Shown here: positions 34,344-43,656 of the stretch, one piece after another
How the letters are laid out: every line of letters starts with the position of its first letter
Numbering within the stretch: the stretch's first letter is position 1
Origin: JBBQTU01 sp038213005
Lineage (GTDB): Bacteria; Planctomycetota; Phycisphaerae; Tepidisphaerales; Tepidisphaeraceae
Assembly: GCA_038213005.1 (NCBI GenBank)
Contig: JBBQTU010000001.1
Coordinates: 1 to 62,210 of the forward strand
Reading direction: 5' to 3'
Length of the DNA stretch: 62,210 nt
Program-made: the position numbers and the translations under genes
Notes under the pieces: generated by a model
Told to the model about the DNA's origin: nothing
Database searches by the model: none
The model's input: only the letters and a program-made list of their open reading frames with translations

Positions 34344-35666
34344 ATGTCACAACTGCTCGAAACCCTTAAAGCCATGATTCTCGACTTTCAGGAAATGCCG
34401 CTGGAATCCGGGGTGCCTCGTCGATTGCGCCTGCAGGCCATTGCGGGGAAGGCGGCCATCTGCATTGGTGTGCGTCGAAGCGGAAAATCGACCTATCTGT
34501 TCCAGATCGTACAGCGGCTGCTGGACAACAAGGTGCCGCGCGAGGACATCCTGTACCTGAACTTCTTTGACGATCGGCTTTATGGCCTGCGGCAGGAGGG
34601 CCTGGGACTGGTGGCCGAGGCATATTACTCACTATATCCCGAAAAGAAGAACAGACAAACGGTCTACTCCTTCTTTGACGAAATCCAGGCGGTTCCCGGC
34701 TGGGAGTCGTTCGTCGATCGGCTCATGCGGACGGAAAAATGCCAGGTTTACCTGACGGGTTCATCGGCGCAGATGCTGTCAAAAGAGATCGCCACACAAA
34801 TGCGCGGCCGGGCGTTGTCGTGGGAGATGTTCCCGTTCTCATTTCGGGAGTATCTGGACTACCGAGGGATCGAAGCCGAGGGCTCCTTGTCGACGAAGAA
34901 GCGGCTTCTGGTTCAGAAGGCCTTTGGAGAATACTGGGAGACCGGTGGATTCCCGGAGGTGTTGGGGCTGGATCGTCATCTTCGCATCAAGACGCACCAG
35001 GAATACTTCAACGCGATCCTTTTCCGGGATCTGGTCGAACGACACGATGTGTCCCATCCCAAGGCGGTAGCCGACCTGGCTCACTGGCTCATCGACAACG
35101 CCGCATCACTCTACTCGGTGAACCGACTGACCGCTTATCTGCAATCTCTGGGAAACAAAGCGCCAAAGTCTGCGGTGTCAGACTATCTCGAATGGTTCGA
35201 GGATGCGTACTTTCTGTTCAGCGTACGACTGTTCGATGCCTCGCTGGCACGCAGCCACACGAATCCCAAGAAGATCTACTGCGTTGACCACGCCATGATC
35301 AATTCGGTTGCATCAGGGGTACTCCTCAACTCGGGGCATCTTTTGGAGAATATGGCCTTCACCGCGCTGCGACGAGTTCACCCGGAGATTTATTACTACA
35401 AGACCAAGACCGGTCGCGAGGTTGACTTTATCGTACCGCTGCAGGATCGCACGCGAATATTGGTTCAGGTCTGCGACTCTTTGGCCAACCCGCAGGCGAA
35501 GGATCGGGAAGTGTCAGCCTTGAGCCAGGCGATGGCCGAACTGGGCGTGTCATCCGGAACGATTGTCACAAGGAACGATCAGCAGCAGATTCAACTTGAT
35601 CACGGAACCATCCATGTGGTTCCGATGTGGCGATTCCTTTTGGAACTGCCGGAATCGCGGACATAA
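34344..35666 (+). CDS. AAA_14/DUF4143 ATP-binding protein
   Basis: The 440-residue protein is a stand-alone archaeal-type AAA ATPase: Walker A GVRRSGKST (about residue 47), Walker B-like TVYSFFDEIQAVPGW, sensor YLTGSSAQMLSKE, then the C-terminal DUF4143 domain with the nuclease-like block YYYKTKTGREVDFIVPL. The function of the family is unknown; its scattered distribution suggests mobility or defence. ATG 34344 is chosen because MSQLLETLKAMILDFQE starts the similarity. It is oriented against its neighbours and sits between the sigma factor and its partner kinase, so it is probably an insertion. Confidence 0.85.
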   Translation: MSQLLETLKAMILDFQEMPLESGVPRRLRLQAIAGKAAICIGVRRSGKSTYLFQIVQRLLDNKVPREDILYLNFFDDRLYGLRQEGLGLVAEAYYSLYPEKKNRQTVYSFFDEIQAVPGWESFVDRLMRTEKCQVYLTGSSAQMLSKEIATQMRGRALSWEMFPFSFREYLDYRGIEAEGSLSTKKRLLVQKAFGEYWETGGFPEVLGLDRHLRIKTHQEYFNAILFRDLVERHDVSHPKAVADLAHWLIDNAASLYSVNRLTAYLQSLGNKAPKSAVSDYLEWFEDAYFLFSVRLFDASLARSHTNPKKIYCVDHAMINSVASGVLLNSGHLLENMAFTALRRVHPEIYYYKTKTGREVDFIVPLQDRTRILVQVCDSLANPQAKDREVSALSQAMAELGVSSGTIVTRNDQQQIQLDHGTIHVVPMWRFLLELPESRT

Positions 35667-35766
35667 CGGCTGTTGATGCCCTTGGACGAGTCATAGGAAG
35701 CGGCTGCGCCGGCGGAATTGCTACGGCCGAGGACGGCACGTGCTACTTATGGGCACACCCTCTGCG

Positions 35767-36510
35767 CTACACGCTCCTCAGCAATTGCCGGATTTCCTCA
35801 TCCACCAGGCCCGGCTCCGAGACCGTTTGGGCGATCTCTTCGCGCAGCAGTTCGCGATAGCGGCGACGCAGGCGGTGGGCGGCGACTTTGACGGCCGGCT
35901 CGGTCATGCCAAGGCGCTGGGCGACCTGGGCATAGGCGGTGCCCTGGCTTCCGGTCAGCACATGCTCCAGCGCCGTGAAGACTTGCCCCTGGCCCCTGCC
36001 GACATAGTCATCGCGCAATCGCGTCAGCACCTGTTCCAGCACCGCAAGGGCCCACCGGCGCTCGAAGACGCGATCGGGGGTCATTTCGTCCATGGGTTCG
36101 GCCGCATAGCGGGCTTCGGCGTCCAGGGCATCGAGGGACAGCACGTGCTTACCTCCGCCTCGCTTCTGGGCCTGGGTCTTGTCCCACTCGTTATTCAGGA
36201 AGTTTTTCAATGAGGCCAGAAGGAACGAGCGGAACTTTCCCTTCGAACGGTCCACGGACGCCAGTGCGTCCTTTTCCAGAAGCCGCGTGAAGAACCCCTG
36301 CACGAGGTCTTCTGACTGGGGCGGCGGATTGCCCTGCCGTCGCAGATAGGCATACAGCGGAAACCAGTAGACCCGAGCCAGTTCGCCCATGGCCCACCTG
36401 GCGGCGGTGCCGGCCCGCCAGTCGCCGGCGGCCAGCACGATGCTCCAGCGTGTGGCCGCGAATTGCGACGCAGGTTCGAGGACTACGCTGGGGATACTTG
36501 AGGTTGCCAT
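35767..36510 (-). CDS. RNA polymerase sigma factor, planctomycete ATRWS family
   Basis: The 247-residue protein opens QFAATRWSIVLAAGD, typical of planctomycete ECF-like factors. Region 2 follows (LARVYWFPLYAYLRRQG, SEDLVQGFFTRLLEKDAL) and region 4 at the C-terminus (YAQVAQRLGMTEPAVKVAAHRLRRRYRELLREEI). ATG 36510 was chosen because similarity starts just after it; the open frame upstream to 36846 is unrelated. Members are commonly followed by a Ser/Thr kinase thought to control them; the candidate kinase is at 32398-34092. Confidence 0.9.
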   Translation of the reverse strand: MATSSIPSVVLEPASQFAATRWSIVLAAGDWRAGTAARWAMGELARVYWFPLYAYLRRQGNPPPQSEDLVQGFFTRLLEKDALASVDRSKGKFRSFLLASLKNFLNNEWDKTQAQKRGGGKHVLSLDALDAEARYAAEPMDEMTPDRVFERRWALAVLEQVLTRLRDDYVGRGQGQVFTALEHVLTGSQGTAYAQVAQRLGMTEPAVKVAAHRLRRRYRELLREEIAQTVSEPGLVDEEIRQLLRSV

Positions 36511-36912
36511 GATCTGTGCCGATGCCGCGGAAAAGATTCCGACTGCGCCCATCGTCCTCGAACGGAGCATCGCATGCAACGACTCCGGCGCGTGGCGGTT
36601 GCCTCGGGGTGCAGGACGTTCCAGGTGATCTGGACGTTCCAGACGATCTGGAGTGCTGCGAGCTTCTCGCAGCTTTGACGAGCCGACCTTGTCGGCGGGA
36701 GGAATACATCGGCGCCTTGCGGAACGCAGTTGGTGACTATGCATGCCCTGCTCTGCTGCACCGCCCTCCCGGCGAGAAGCTCGCCTCGGCAAAGCGGGAA
36801 GAAGCTTACCGCACTCCAGGGATACTCCGTCTGAAATGTCCTGCACCCGTTGCCTCGACAGATATTTAGGCCAGATGATGGTCCTGCCGGGCAGCGAGGT
36901 CGGGGAGGACTA
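36511..36912. other. Spacer upstream of the sigma factor gene
   Basis: No ORF with recognisable similarity. It contains GATCTGGACGTTCCAGACGATC-like small inverted repeats near 36630. It probably holds the sigma gene promoter, which I cannot place. Confidence 0.45.
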
Positions 36913-37047
36913 CCAAGGCACTCGCGAGTAGCCATCGTGGCCTGGTCGTATGGCCGAAAAGCGACTACAAAGTCGCTTCTACGTAGCCGCGACTTTGTAG
37001 TCGCGGTGCGAAGACCTCCGACTTCCACTGCTCGCGACGTGCCCTGG
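36913..37047. mobile_element. MITE-like element, copy 1
   Basis: Terminal sequences CCAAGGCACTCGCGAG and CTCGCGACGTGCCCTGG are imperfect inverted repeats. Inside, GCGACTACAAAGTCGC (36961-36976) and GCGACTTTGTAGTCGC (36989-37004) are a perfect 16-bp inverted repeat with a 12-nt loop. A second copy in opposite orientation lies at 50883-51015. No ORF is present. It sits 60 bp before a glycosyltransferase gene. Confidence 0.8.
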
Positions 37048-37109
37048 AAGGACTGCCCTGCCACCCGTCCCGCTTGCCGGTTTGGGGGTTTTCTCTAAAG
37101 TTGTGGGCG

Positions 37110-38939
37110 ATGAAGAATCGATCCGTGTTTCGGTGGGCCATTGTCGCCATCGTGGCCTGCGCCGGGCTCTATCTGGTGGGCAATAGCCGCGTCGCCTTCT
37201 GGGACCGCGATGAGCCTTGGTATGCCGGGTGCTCATTAAGGATGATCCTGGACCATGACTACGTGGTGCCTCGCTACCTTAGTGGCGAGCTGCGCGTGCA
37301 GAAGCCGCCGCTGGTCTACTGGCTGCAGACGGTGCCGATGCGTCTGCTGGGGCCGGGCGAGTTCGCCCCGCGGCTGGTGTCGGCCATTGCCATGATCTGC
37401 GTGCTAGTCCTGGTGTGCAGCGTGTTGTGGAAAATGGTCGGGCCGCGGCGAGCGGCATGGACGACGCTGATCCTGGGCACCTCGGTGCTCACGATCGCGG
37501 CGGGGAAGATGTGCCTGACCGACGCGGTGCTGCTGTTTTTTATCACCACGGCGCAGTTCTGTCTCATGATGATCTATCGCGGCAAGGGCTCGCCGCGGGT
37601 GGCGCTGTTTATGATCCTGGCGCTTGTGATGGGGTTCTACAACAAAGGCCCAATCGTCCTGGTCGCCCCGGTGGGGACCCTGATAGTGCTGGCGGCGATG
37701 GACTGGCGGCGGTGGACGCGATTCGTGTCCGCCCGGCCGGGGGAGGCCGCGCGCCGCGTGGGGCTGGGCGTGCTGGGGATCCTGGCAGGTCTGGTGGTTA
37801 TGGCGGCGCTGATCGGTCCATGGGCATGGCTAAACTATCAGGCCGAGCCCGAATGGCTGCGGCAGACGCTCCACACCGCCAAGCAGCACATGGCGACGGC
37901 CGTGGACGGACACAGTGGATGGCCGGGCTGGTATACGCTGGTGGTCTGGGGGACGTATTTCCCGTGGAGCCTCCTGCTGCCGACGGCGGCGGTGATTGCG
38001 TGGCGTCATCGGAAGCTTCCGGAGATTCGGTTTGCGATGGCGGCAGTGCTGGGGCCGTTTCTATTCCACGAACTGCTGATGAAGACCAAGCTGCCGCACT
38101 ATGTGCTGCCGGCGTTCCCGTTCCTGGCGCTGCTGACGGCAGACGCACTCGTGCGCTGCATCCGCGGGCAGCATCGCGAGATGCACAAGCTGCTGTTCAA
38201 GCGGGCCACGCTGGTGTGGGCCGTGATCCTGGGGCTCGTGCCAAGTGCGACGTGGCTGGTGGCGTGGAAGACGCTGCCGATCTGGCAAGGCCTGGACATG
38301 GGCCCGCTGCCGTGGGTGGCGATGGTGGTGATGTCGATCTTGGGGTTCGTCTACACGCTGGGCGTGTGGCGACTGTTCAGCAGGGAGCGGATCGCCGAGG
38401 CGGCCGGGTGGATGGGCGGCGGATTCCTGCTGATGATCGTCCTGTTCTATGGGTGGTATGTTCCCAATGCGCCATATCTGTCGATCAGCAAGCGGGTGGC
38501 GACGCTGCTGCATGAGGTTAGCGCCCTGGCCAGCGACGGCGCTGGCAAGGACGAGGTGGCGTGCGTGTCTTACAACCTGGACCCAACCGGCGCCAAGTGG
38601 AAAAACACGGGCTGGCGCGAGCCGAGCATGGACTATTACCAGGGCGGAACGCTGGGGCACACGCAGGAGGACCGCTTTCTGGAGAAGCGTCCCATGGAGC
38701 GATGGCCTCGCGTAATGATCCTCACCAAAGAGATATGGGACATGAGCCCTTCGTGGGTGCACTCGCGTCTGCGGGTGGTGGGCAAGGTCAGAGGGCTGTC
38801 CTACGCGTCGGAGGGGGCCGTGATGGAGTTGTGGGTCGTGGAGAAGAAGACCGGGCCGGTGGAGGTGTTTGAACCGATGCCCAGCGGAGCGCTCAGTCGG
38901 CCGGCAATGCCGGCGGTGGATGCCGGGGCGGCGGAGTAG
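37110..38939 (+). CDS. ArnT/PMT-like membrane glycosyltransferase
   Basis: The 609-residue protein has the GT39/GT83 architecture: an N-terminal helix, then the luminal/periplasmic acidic motif in AFWDRDEPWYAGCS, KPPLVYWLQT, about ten hydrophobic segments and a hydrophilic C-terminal domain. Such enzymes transfer sugars from polyprenyl-phosphate donors to lipid or protein at the outer face of the membrane. ATG 37110 begins MKNRSVFRWAIV, a reasonable first helix; the open frame begins at 37074. The acceptor is unknown. A GT4 gene follows on the opposite strand. Confidence 0.85.
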   Translation: MKNRSVFRWAIVAIVACAGLYLVGNSRVAFWDRDEPWYAGCSLRMILDHDYVVPRYLSGELRVQKPPLVYWLQTVPMRLLGPGEFAPRLVSAIAMICVLVLVCSVLWKMVGPRRAAWTTLILGTSVLTIAAGKMCLTDAVLLFFITTAQFCLMMIYRGKGSPRVALFMILALVMGFYNKGPIVLVAPVGTLIVLAAMDWRRWTRFVSARPGEAARRVGLGVLGILAGLVVMAALIGPWAWLNYQAEPEWLRQTLHTAKQHMATAVDGHSGWPGWYTLVVWGTYFPWSLLLPTAAVIAWRHRKLPEIRFAMAAVLGPFLFHELLMKTKLPHYVLPAFPFLALLTADALVRCIRGQHREMHKLLFKRATLVWAVILGLVPSATWLVAWKTLPIWQGLDMGPLPWVAMVVMSILGFVYTLGVWRLFSRERIAEAAGWMGGGFLLMIVLFYGWYVPNAPYLSISKRVATLLHEVSALASDGAGKDEVACVSYNLDPTGAKWKNTGWREPSMDYYQGGTLGHTQEDRFLEKRPMERWPRVMILTKEIWDMSPSWVHSRLRVVGKVRGLSYASEGAVMELWVVEKKTGPVEVFEPMPSGALSRPAMPAVDAGAAE

Positions 38940-39294
38940 GGGTACGCGTGATACGAATTTCGCCAGGAATGGGTGCAGCCGACGCACTGGCCGTGATCTG
39001 CGAGGAATGGGTGGGATGGTCCTGTGCGGGCGGGACGCCACGCACTACTATTTCTGCGAACGCGCCCGTTTCCGGTGGAATCCGTCTGATCCGCCGGGCA
39101 AGATTGGAGAGGACATCGTTGAAGCTCTAAGGACCGGCGCATCAATCACCGTCCGGTTCAAAAAGGCCAACCCCCTCCCAGCCTCCCCCAGGGGAGAGAA
39201 GTAAGAAAAGATCATCGCGCCATTCCTGCCAGTTATTGATGCGCCGATCCTAACCCCCTGCCAGCCTCCCTCAACAGGGAGTCGATAGTGTCCC
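38940..39294. other. Repeat-rich spacer: solo 142-bp-repeat arm and CCCCCTCCC elements
   Basis: TGTGCGGGCGGGACGCCACG and CACTACT at about 39024-39053 is a solitary copy of the 27-bp arm of the hairpin repeat, one base different. AACCCCCTCCCAGCCTCCCC near 39169 and a similar block near 39249 match AACCCCCTCCCAACCTCCCC near 40565; each can fold through its C-run and a following GGGG(A)GAG. No gene is recognised. Confidence 0.65.
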
Positions 39295-40452
39295 CTATTG
39301 TGGCTGGATGGTTTTGTAGAGGCGTAGCAGTTCGGTGACATGCTGCTGCTGGGCGAGGCGGGGACGGAGTTCGGCGCAGGCGTGGCGCGAGAGGCGCAGC
39401 GTGGTGGGGTCGAGGAGGCTCCGCCAGGCGGCGGCGAAAGCGGCGACGTCGGTGGGGTCGGCGATGACCTGGCCGTGCTGCCCGGGGGCGATGAGTTCGC
39501 CGGCACCGTTGAGCTTTGTGGTAAGGACGGGCACGCCCATGGCGAGGCTTTCCAGGACGACCAGGCTGCAGGGGTCGTGGCTGGTGGGCAGGATGAACAA
39601 GTCGGCGGCGCGGTAGAAGGCGTAGGGATCGTCGGTGGGACCGGCGAAGATGGTGCGGCCGGCGACACCGAGGCGGGCGGCGAGGCGTTTGTAGGGATCG
39701 GGGGTCTCGCGGCCGACGACGACGAGCATCGTGCGTGCCTGCGGCTTGGCATCCAGGGCGGCCAGTGCGCGAAGGGCCGTGCGGAGTCCCTTGCGACGGA
39801 AATCCTGGGCGATCATGAGAGCGACGACGACGTCGGAGGGGATCCCAAGTTGCCTGCGGAGTTCTGCTCCGGCATCGGGACGGAGGGCGGGGTCAAAGCG
39901 GGAGAGGTCAACGCCGTTGTGGAGGACGGTCATGCGGCTCGCCTGGCCGGGGTAATGCTTCATGGCGGACTGGCGGACGTAGTCGGAGAGGCAGAGGATC
40001 AGTGGCGTGTGGCGGTGAGTGATCATGTCGTGCTCGGCCTGGGCGAAGAGTCGGCGCTTGCGGTTGAGTTGGTTGCCCATGCGGGCCAGGAGGCGGCCGA
40101 CGCCGGCGGGGTGCTTGAGGTGCCCGGTCGCGAGGTTCTCGGCTTCGATGCCCGCATGCGGCTGATAAAGGTCGCATCGCCAGACAGGCAGCATGGCGTG
40201 GACAATGTCGTAGTTGGACTGGGTGAGGTGATGGGCCAGCGAGTGCAGGAGGGCTTCATATCGGGCGACCCGGGTGCCGGCGGCGCCTTCGAGGCGGACC
40301 TGGAAGGCGGGCTCGACATTGCGGTCGAAACGCTGGGCGAGGAGATGGACCTCGTGGCCGCGCGCGACCAGGTCGGCCGCCAGGTTGACGGTATAGCGTT
40401 CGGCTCCGCCGCGTTGGGGTTCGGCGTTCTGGATGACGAGGGCGATTTTCAA
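39295..40452 (-). CDS. GT4-family glycosyltransferase
   Basis: The 385-residue protein has two Rossmann domains: N-terminal VIQNAEPQRGGAERYTVNLAADLVARGH and C-terminal MTVLHNGVDLSRFDP, MIAQDFRRKGLRTALRAL, IFAGPTDDPYAFYRAADLFILPTSHDPCSLVVLESLAMG with the conserved E-x7-E. It resembles WaaG/RfaG-type enzymes that add glucose or heptose to LPS core. The soluble or peripheral protein would act at the inner face of the membrane. Confidence 0.9.
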   Translation of the reverse strand: MKIALVIQNAEPQRGGAERYTVNLAADLVARGHEVHLLAQRFDRNVEPAFQVRLEGAAGTRVARYEALLHSLAHHLTQSNYDIVHAMLPVWRCDLYQPHAGIEAENLATGHLKHPAGVGRLLARMGNQLNRKRRLFAQAEHDMITHRHTPLILCLSDYVRQSAMKHYPGQASRMTVLHNGVDLSRFDPALRPDAGAELRRQLGIPSDVVVALMIAQDFRRKGLRTALRALAALDAKPQARTMLVVVGRETPDPYKRLAARLGVAGRTIFAGPTDDPYAFYRAADLFILPTSHDPCSLVVLESLAMGVPVLTTKLNGAGELIAPGQHGQVIADPTDVAAFAAAWRSLLDPTTLRLSRHACAELRPRLAQQQHVTELLRLYKTIQPQ

Positions 40453-40695
40453 GGTTGAGCAATGTACGTCAGCGGAGGCCGATGCGACAGTGGGCGGGGC
40501 GTTTCAGCGGACAGGGGGAGGAGAGATTGTCGTGAGCGCACTGCCGATTGCGACTTGGTGCGACGGCGGAAACCCCCTCCCAACCTCCCCAAGGGGGAGG
40601 AGATAGGAGGGCTGACTGGCGCTGGTCGCGTGGCTTCAGATGGCTTGGCTCTTAGCGGACGAGATCGGCGGCGAGACGCCGCTGCCACTAGTAAT

Positions 40696-41484
40696 TTAGT
40701 GTGACGGCAGGTCCCATTGATCCATGGGCCTCTTGTCGGGGGCGATGGGCGTGGGTGCCAGCGGCTCGCGCATGGTGTCAACGTGCAGGTCGAGGAAGAG
40801 GTAATTGGCGCCGCGGTCGCGTCCATGTTTCCAGCCGTCGACTTTGCCCAGGGTGTATTCGGAGGTTTCGCCGCTGGAAACTCCCAGCGTGAAGTCGACC
40901 TCACGGAGGGTCTTCTCGCCGATGAGGATGGTGTCGCCGGGGTTCTTGCCGCAGAGCGAGCCGGCACCGAGTCCAAAGCGGTTCATCCGGCGGTCGACCG
41001 GATGCCCAGCGCTGTCGATGAAGGATTCTGTCAGATGGCCGTTAACCATAAAGGAGTGCCAGATGCGCGGATCTATGTTGCCTGGCATGAGGCCCTCGTC
41101 CTCGGGACAGATCATTTCGGCGGGATTGGACTTGCCGAAGACAGTGGTGGGCCACAGCTTGGCGATGCGGGTCTCCTGGCTATCGCCGGGGGGCGTCGTG
41201 GAGTTGACGGCGGTGGAGACGGGATTGGTGGTGGCATCGGTGCTCCAATCCCAGCCGGGGGCATCAGCGGGAAAGAGGTAACCGTGGTTGTTGTTGCTGT
41301 ACATCAGCATCGCGGTGCCGACCTGGCGGAGGTTGGACATGCACTTGATGGTGTTGGCCTGGCGGCGGGCCTTGGCGAGGGAAGGCAGGAGCAATCCCAT
41401 GAGGATGGCGATGATGCCGATCACCACGAGCAACTCGACAAGGGTGAACGCGTGACGTTTGGCGGATCTGGTTTGCATGAGCAT
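40696..41484 (-). CDS. Type II secretion pseudopilin-like protein (planctomycete DUF1559-like)
   Basis: A prepilin-type N-terminus, HAFTLVELLVVIGIIAILMG then LLLPSLAKARRQA, is preceded by a short basic leader. The processing site would be before FTLVE, and Glu+5 is present. The 220-residue remainder is planctomycete-specific, with CMSNLRQVGTAMLMYSNNNHGYLFP and, near the end, GANYLFLDLHVDTM. Planctomycetes encode many such proteins of unknown role; a surface or secretion function is supposed. Start may be ATG 41484 or two codons later. Confidence 0.85.
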   Translation of the reverse strand: MLMQTRSAKRHAFTLVELLVVIGIIAILMGLLLPSLAKARRQANTIKCMSNLRQVGTAMLMYSNNNHGYLFPADAPGWDWSTDATTNPVSTAVNSTTPPGDSQETRIAKLWPTTVFGKSNPAEMICPEDEGLMPGNIDPRIWHSFMVNGHLTESFIDSAGHPVDRRMNRFGLGAGSLCGKNPGDTILIGEKTLREVDFTLGVSSGETSEYTLGKVDGWKHGRDRGANYLFLDLHVDTMREPLAPTPIAPDKRPMDQWDLPSH

Positions 41485-41725
41485 AATGACCTCGGTTGAA
41501 TCCCTTAGTGATACTCGCTGGAGCCGCCTCGCGTTGCGGCTGGCTCAACAATAACCCGTCAGAGGGCATGCGAAACGGTCAACTATTGAATACTACCGGG
41601 CAGCGGGCTGTGCGTTGTCTGAACAATGCGCAGACCAACACGGAACATCCGTAAGCCGCTTATTTACAGGGCATTACATCCGCTGACGATCCGCCGCTGC
41701 TGCGCCCGGCCCGGAGGCGGCGCGA

Positions 41726-43579
41726 TTACTTCTTGTCGACCTTGCCGTAGGTTCGGGCACGCGGCTGGACCAGGCTGACATCGACCGGCTCGTAGCTGAT
41801 CGAGGTGGTGGTGGTGGCCGGGTCGAAACTGGCGATGGTGGTCTTGAGGAAGTTGGCGTCATCGCGTTCGGGGAACTCGGGCTTGTAGTGGGCGCCGCGG
41901 CTCTCGTTGCGCTGGAGGGCACCCTTGAGGATGGCCTCGGCGAGGATGACCATGTCGCGGACGGAGCGTGCGAAGCCGAGGTTCTGGTTGGTCCAGGCGC
42001 CGGTGTCAGAGAGGCGGATGTTCTTGACGCGCTCTTTCCACTGTGCCTGGGCCTTGAGGGTTTCTTCGAGCTTGGCGTTATAGCGCACGACCGTGCAGTT
42101 CTCGGTCATGACTTTGCCCATCTCGAGCCAGAGCTCGTAGGGGTTTTCAGTGCCCTTGTTTTCGATGAGGGTCTTGACGCGGGTCTGTTCCTGCTCGACG
42201 ACGGCGTCGTAGGTGGCCTGGGGGACATCGGCCGCGGCGAGCGGGGCGGCGTCGGTGGCATAGTTCTTAATGCAGGAACCGCCGAAGAGGCCGTCGAAAA
42301 TGCAGGAGAGCAGCGAGTTGGCGCCGAGGCGATTGGCGCCGTGGTAAGCGACGGAGGCTTCGCCCATGGCATACAGGCCGGGGATGTTGGTCTGCATGTT
42401 TTTGGGGTTGCCGGGTTCGAGGCCGCCGACTTTTCCGCCCTTGGCGTACTGGATCCAGAGGCCGCCCATGGTGTAGTGAACGGCGGGGAAGATCCTCATC
42501 GGTTCGGCCAGCGGGTCAGCGCCGACGAACTTCTCGTAGATCTCCAGGATGCCTTCGAGCTTCTTGAGGACGCCGTCGCGGCCGATCTCGGCAACCTTGT
42601 CGCGCAGGTCAAGGTAGACCATGTTGCCGCCGCCGACGCCGTAGCCGTCGAGGCACATCTTGAAGATTTCGCGGGTGGCGATATCGCGGGGGACGATGTT
42701 GCCGTACTTGGGGTACATGCGCTCGAGGAAGTAGTCGCGCTCATCCTCGGGGACGTCGTTGGGGGCGCGCTTATCGGCCTTGGTCTTGGGCACCCAGATT
42801 CGTCCGCCTTCGCCGCGAGCGGATTCGGAGATCAAGCGGCACTTGTCTTCGCCGGGGATGGCGGTGGGATGCACCTGCATCATCTCGGGGTTGGCGTAGT
42901 GGGCGCCGGCCTGGAAGCAGCGGCTGGCGGCTCCTCCGGTGCAGACGACGGACATGGTGCTCTTGCCGTAGATCAGGCCGTTGCCGCCGGAGGCGATGAC
43001 GACCGCATCAGCGCGGAAGGAGCGGATCTGCATGGTGCGCAGGTCCTGGGCGACGATGCCGACGCAGGCGCCGTTGTGGAGGACGGGCCAGAGGAATTCC
43101 CAGAATTCGTACTTGTGGACCTTGCCTTCGGCTTCCCAGCGGCGGGTCTGTTCATCCAGGGCGTAGAGAAGCTGCTGGCCGGTGGTGGCGCCGGCGAAGA
43201 AGGTGCGTTTGAAGAGTGATCCGCCGAAGAGGCGCAGGTCGCGCTGGCCTTCGGGGGTGCGGTTGAAAGGAACGCCCATGCGGTCGAGCAGGTCGATGAT
43301 CCTGGGGGCCCATTCGCACATTTCGCGGACGGGGGGCTGGTCGGCGAGGAAATCGCCGCCGAGGCAGGTTTCGCTGAAGTGTTCCCACTCGCTGAAGCCC
43401 TGCTGGCGCGCGACTTCGTTGCAGGCGTTGATGCCGCCCTGGGCGCAGACGCTATGGGAGCGTTTGACGGGGACCATGGAGAAGAGGTCGACGTCCATAC
43501 CGCTCTCGGCGAGCTTGATGGTGCAGGAGAGACCGGCAAGACCGCCGCCAACAATGATTACACGCTTCTTTGCAGCCAT
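41726..43579 (-). CDS. sdhA: Succinate dehydrogenase/fumarate reductase flavoprotein subunit
   Basis: The 617-residue subunit belongs to the b558-type enzyme. IIVGGGLAGLSCTIKLAE binds FAD; QGGINACNEVARQQ, HPTAIPGEDKCRLISESARGEGG and HYTMGGLWIQYAKG are the dicarboxylate-site regions, and NSLLSCIFDGLFGG follows. It oxidises succinate in the TCA cycle (or reduces fumarate), passing electrons to SdhB and the cytochrome b subunit. sdhC is immediately upstream on the same strand. No sdhB follows: the next 240 bp are non-coding, then a pseudopilin gene. Confidence 0.96.
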   Translation of the reverse strand: MAAKKRVIIVGGGLAGLSCTIKLAESGMDVDLFSMVPVKRSHSVCAQGGINACNEVARQQGFSEWEHFSETCLGGDFLADQPPVREMCEWAPRIIDLLDRMGVPFNRTPEGQRDLRLFGGSLFKRTFFAGATTGQQLLYALDEQTRRWEAEGKVHKYEFWEFLWPVLHNGACVGIVAQDLRTMQIRSFRADAVVIASGGNGLIYGKSTMSVVCTGGAASRCFQAGAHYANPEMMQVHPTAIPGEDKCRLISESARGEGGRIWVPKTKADKRAPNDVPEDERDYFLERMYPKYGNIVPRDIATREIFKMCLDGYGVGGGNMVYLDLRDKVAEIGRDGVLKKLEGILEIYEKFVGADPLAEPMRIFPAVHYTMGGLWIQYAKGGKVGGLEPGNPKNMQTNIPGLYAMGEASVAYHGANRLGANSLLSCIFDGLFGGSCIKNYATDAAPLAAADVPQATYDAVVEQEQTRVKTLIENKGTENPYELWLEMGKVMTENCTVVRYNAKLEETLKAQAQWKERVKNIRLSDTGAWTNQNLGFARSVRDMVILAEAILKGALQRNESRGAHYKPEFPERDDANFLKTTIASFDPATTTTSISYEPVDVSLVQPRARTYGKVDKK

Positions 43580-43587
43580 GAGTACCT

Positions 43588-43620
43588 TTCAAATCCGAAA
43601 TCCGAATATCGAAATCCAAA
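43588..43620. repeat. Heptad repeat between sdhC and sdhA
   Basis: AAATCCG, AAATCCG, AATATCG, AAATCCA with 7-bp spacing, directly before the sdhA start region. Similar AATCCGA units occur at 59176-59225. Confidence 0.65.
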
Positions 43621-43656
43621 ACGCCTTCGCTCGGCGTGAGATCTCTTAATCTTCTG

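Noticed and set aside
41888..43219. 443-codon ORF antisense to sdhA
   Set aside because: Ala/Gly/Val-rich shadow of a certain gene.
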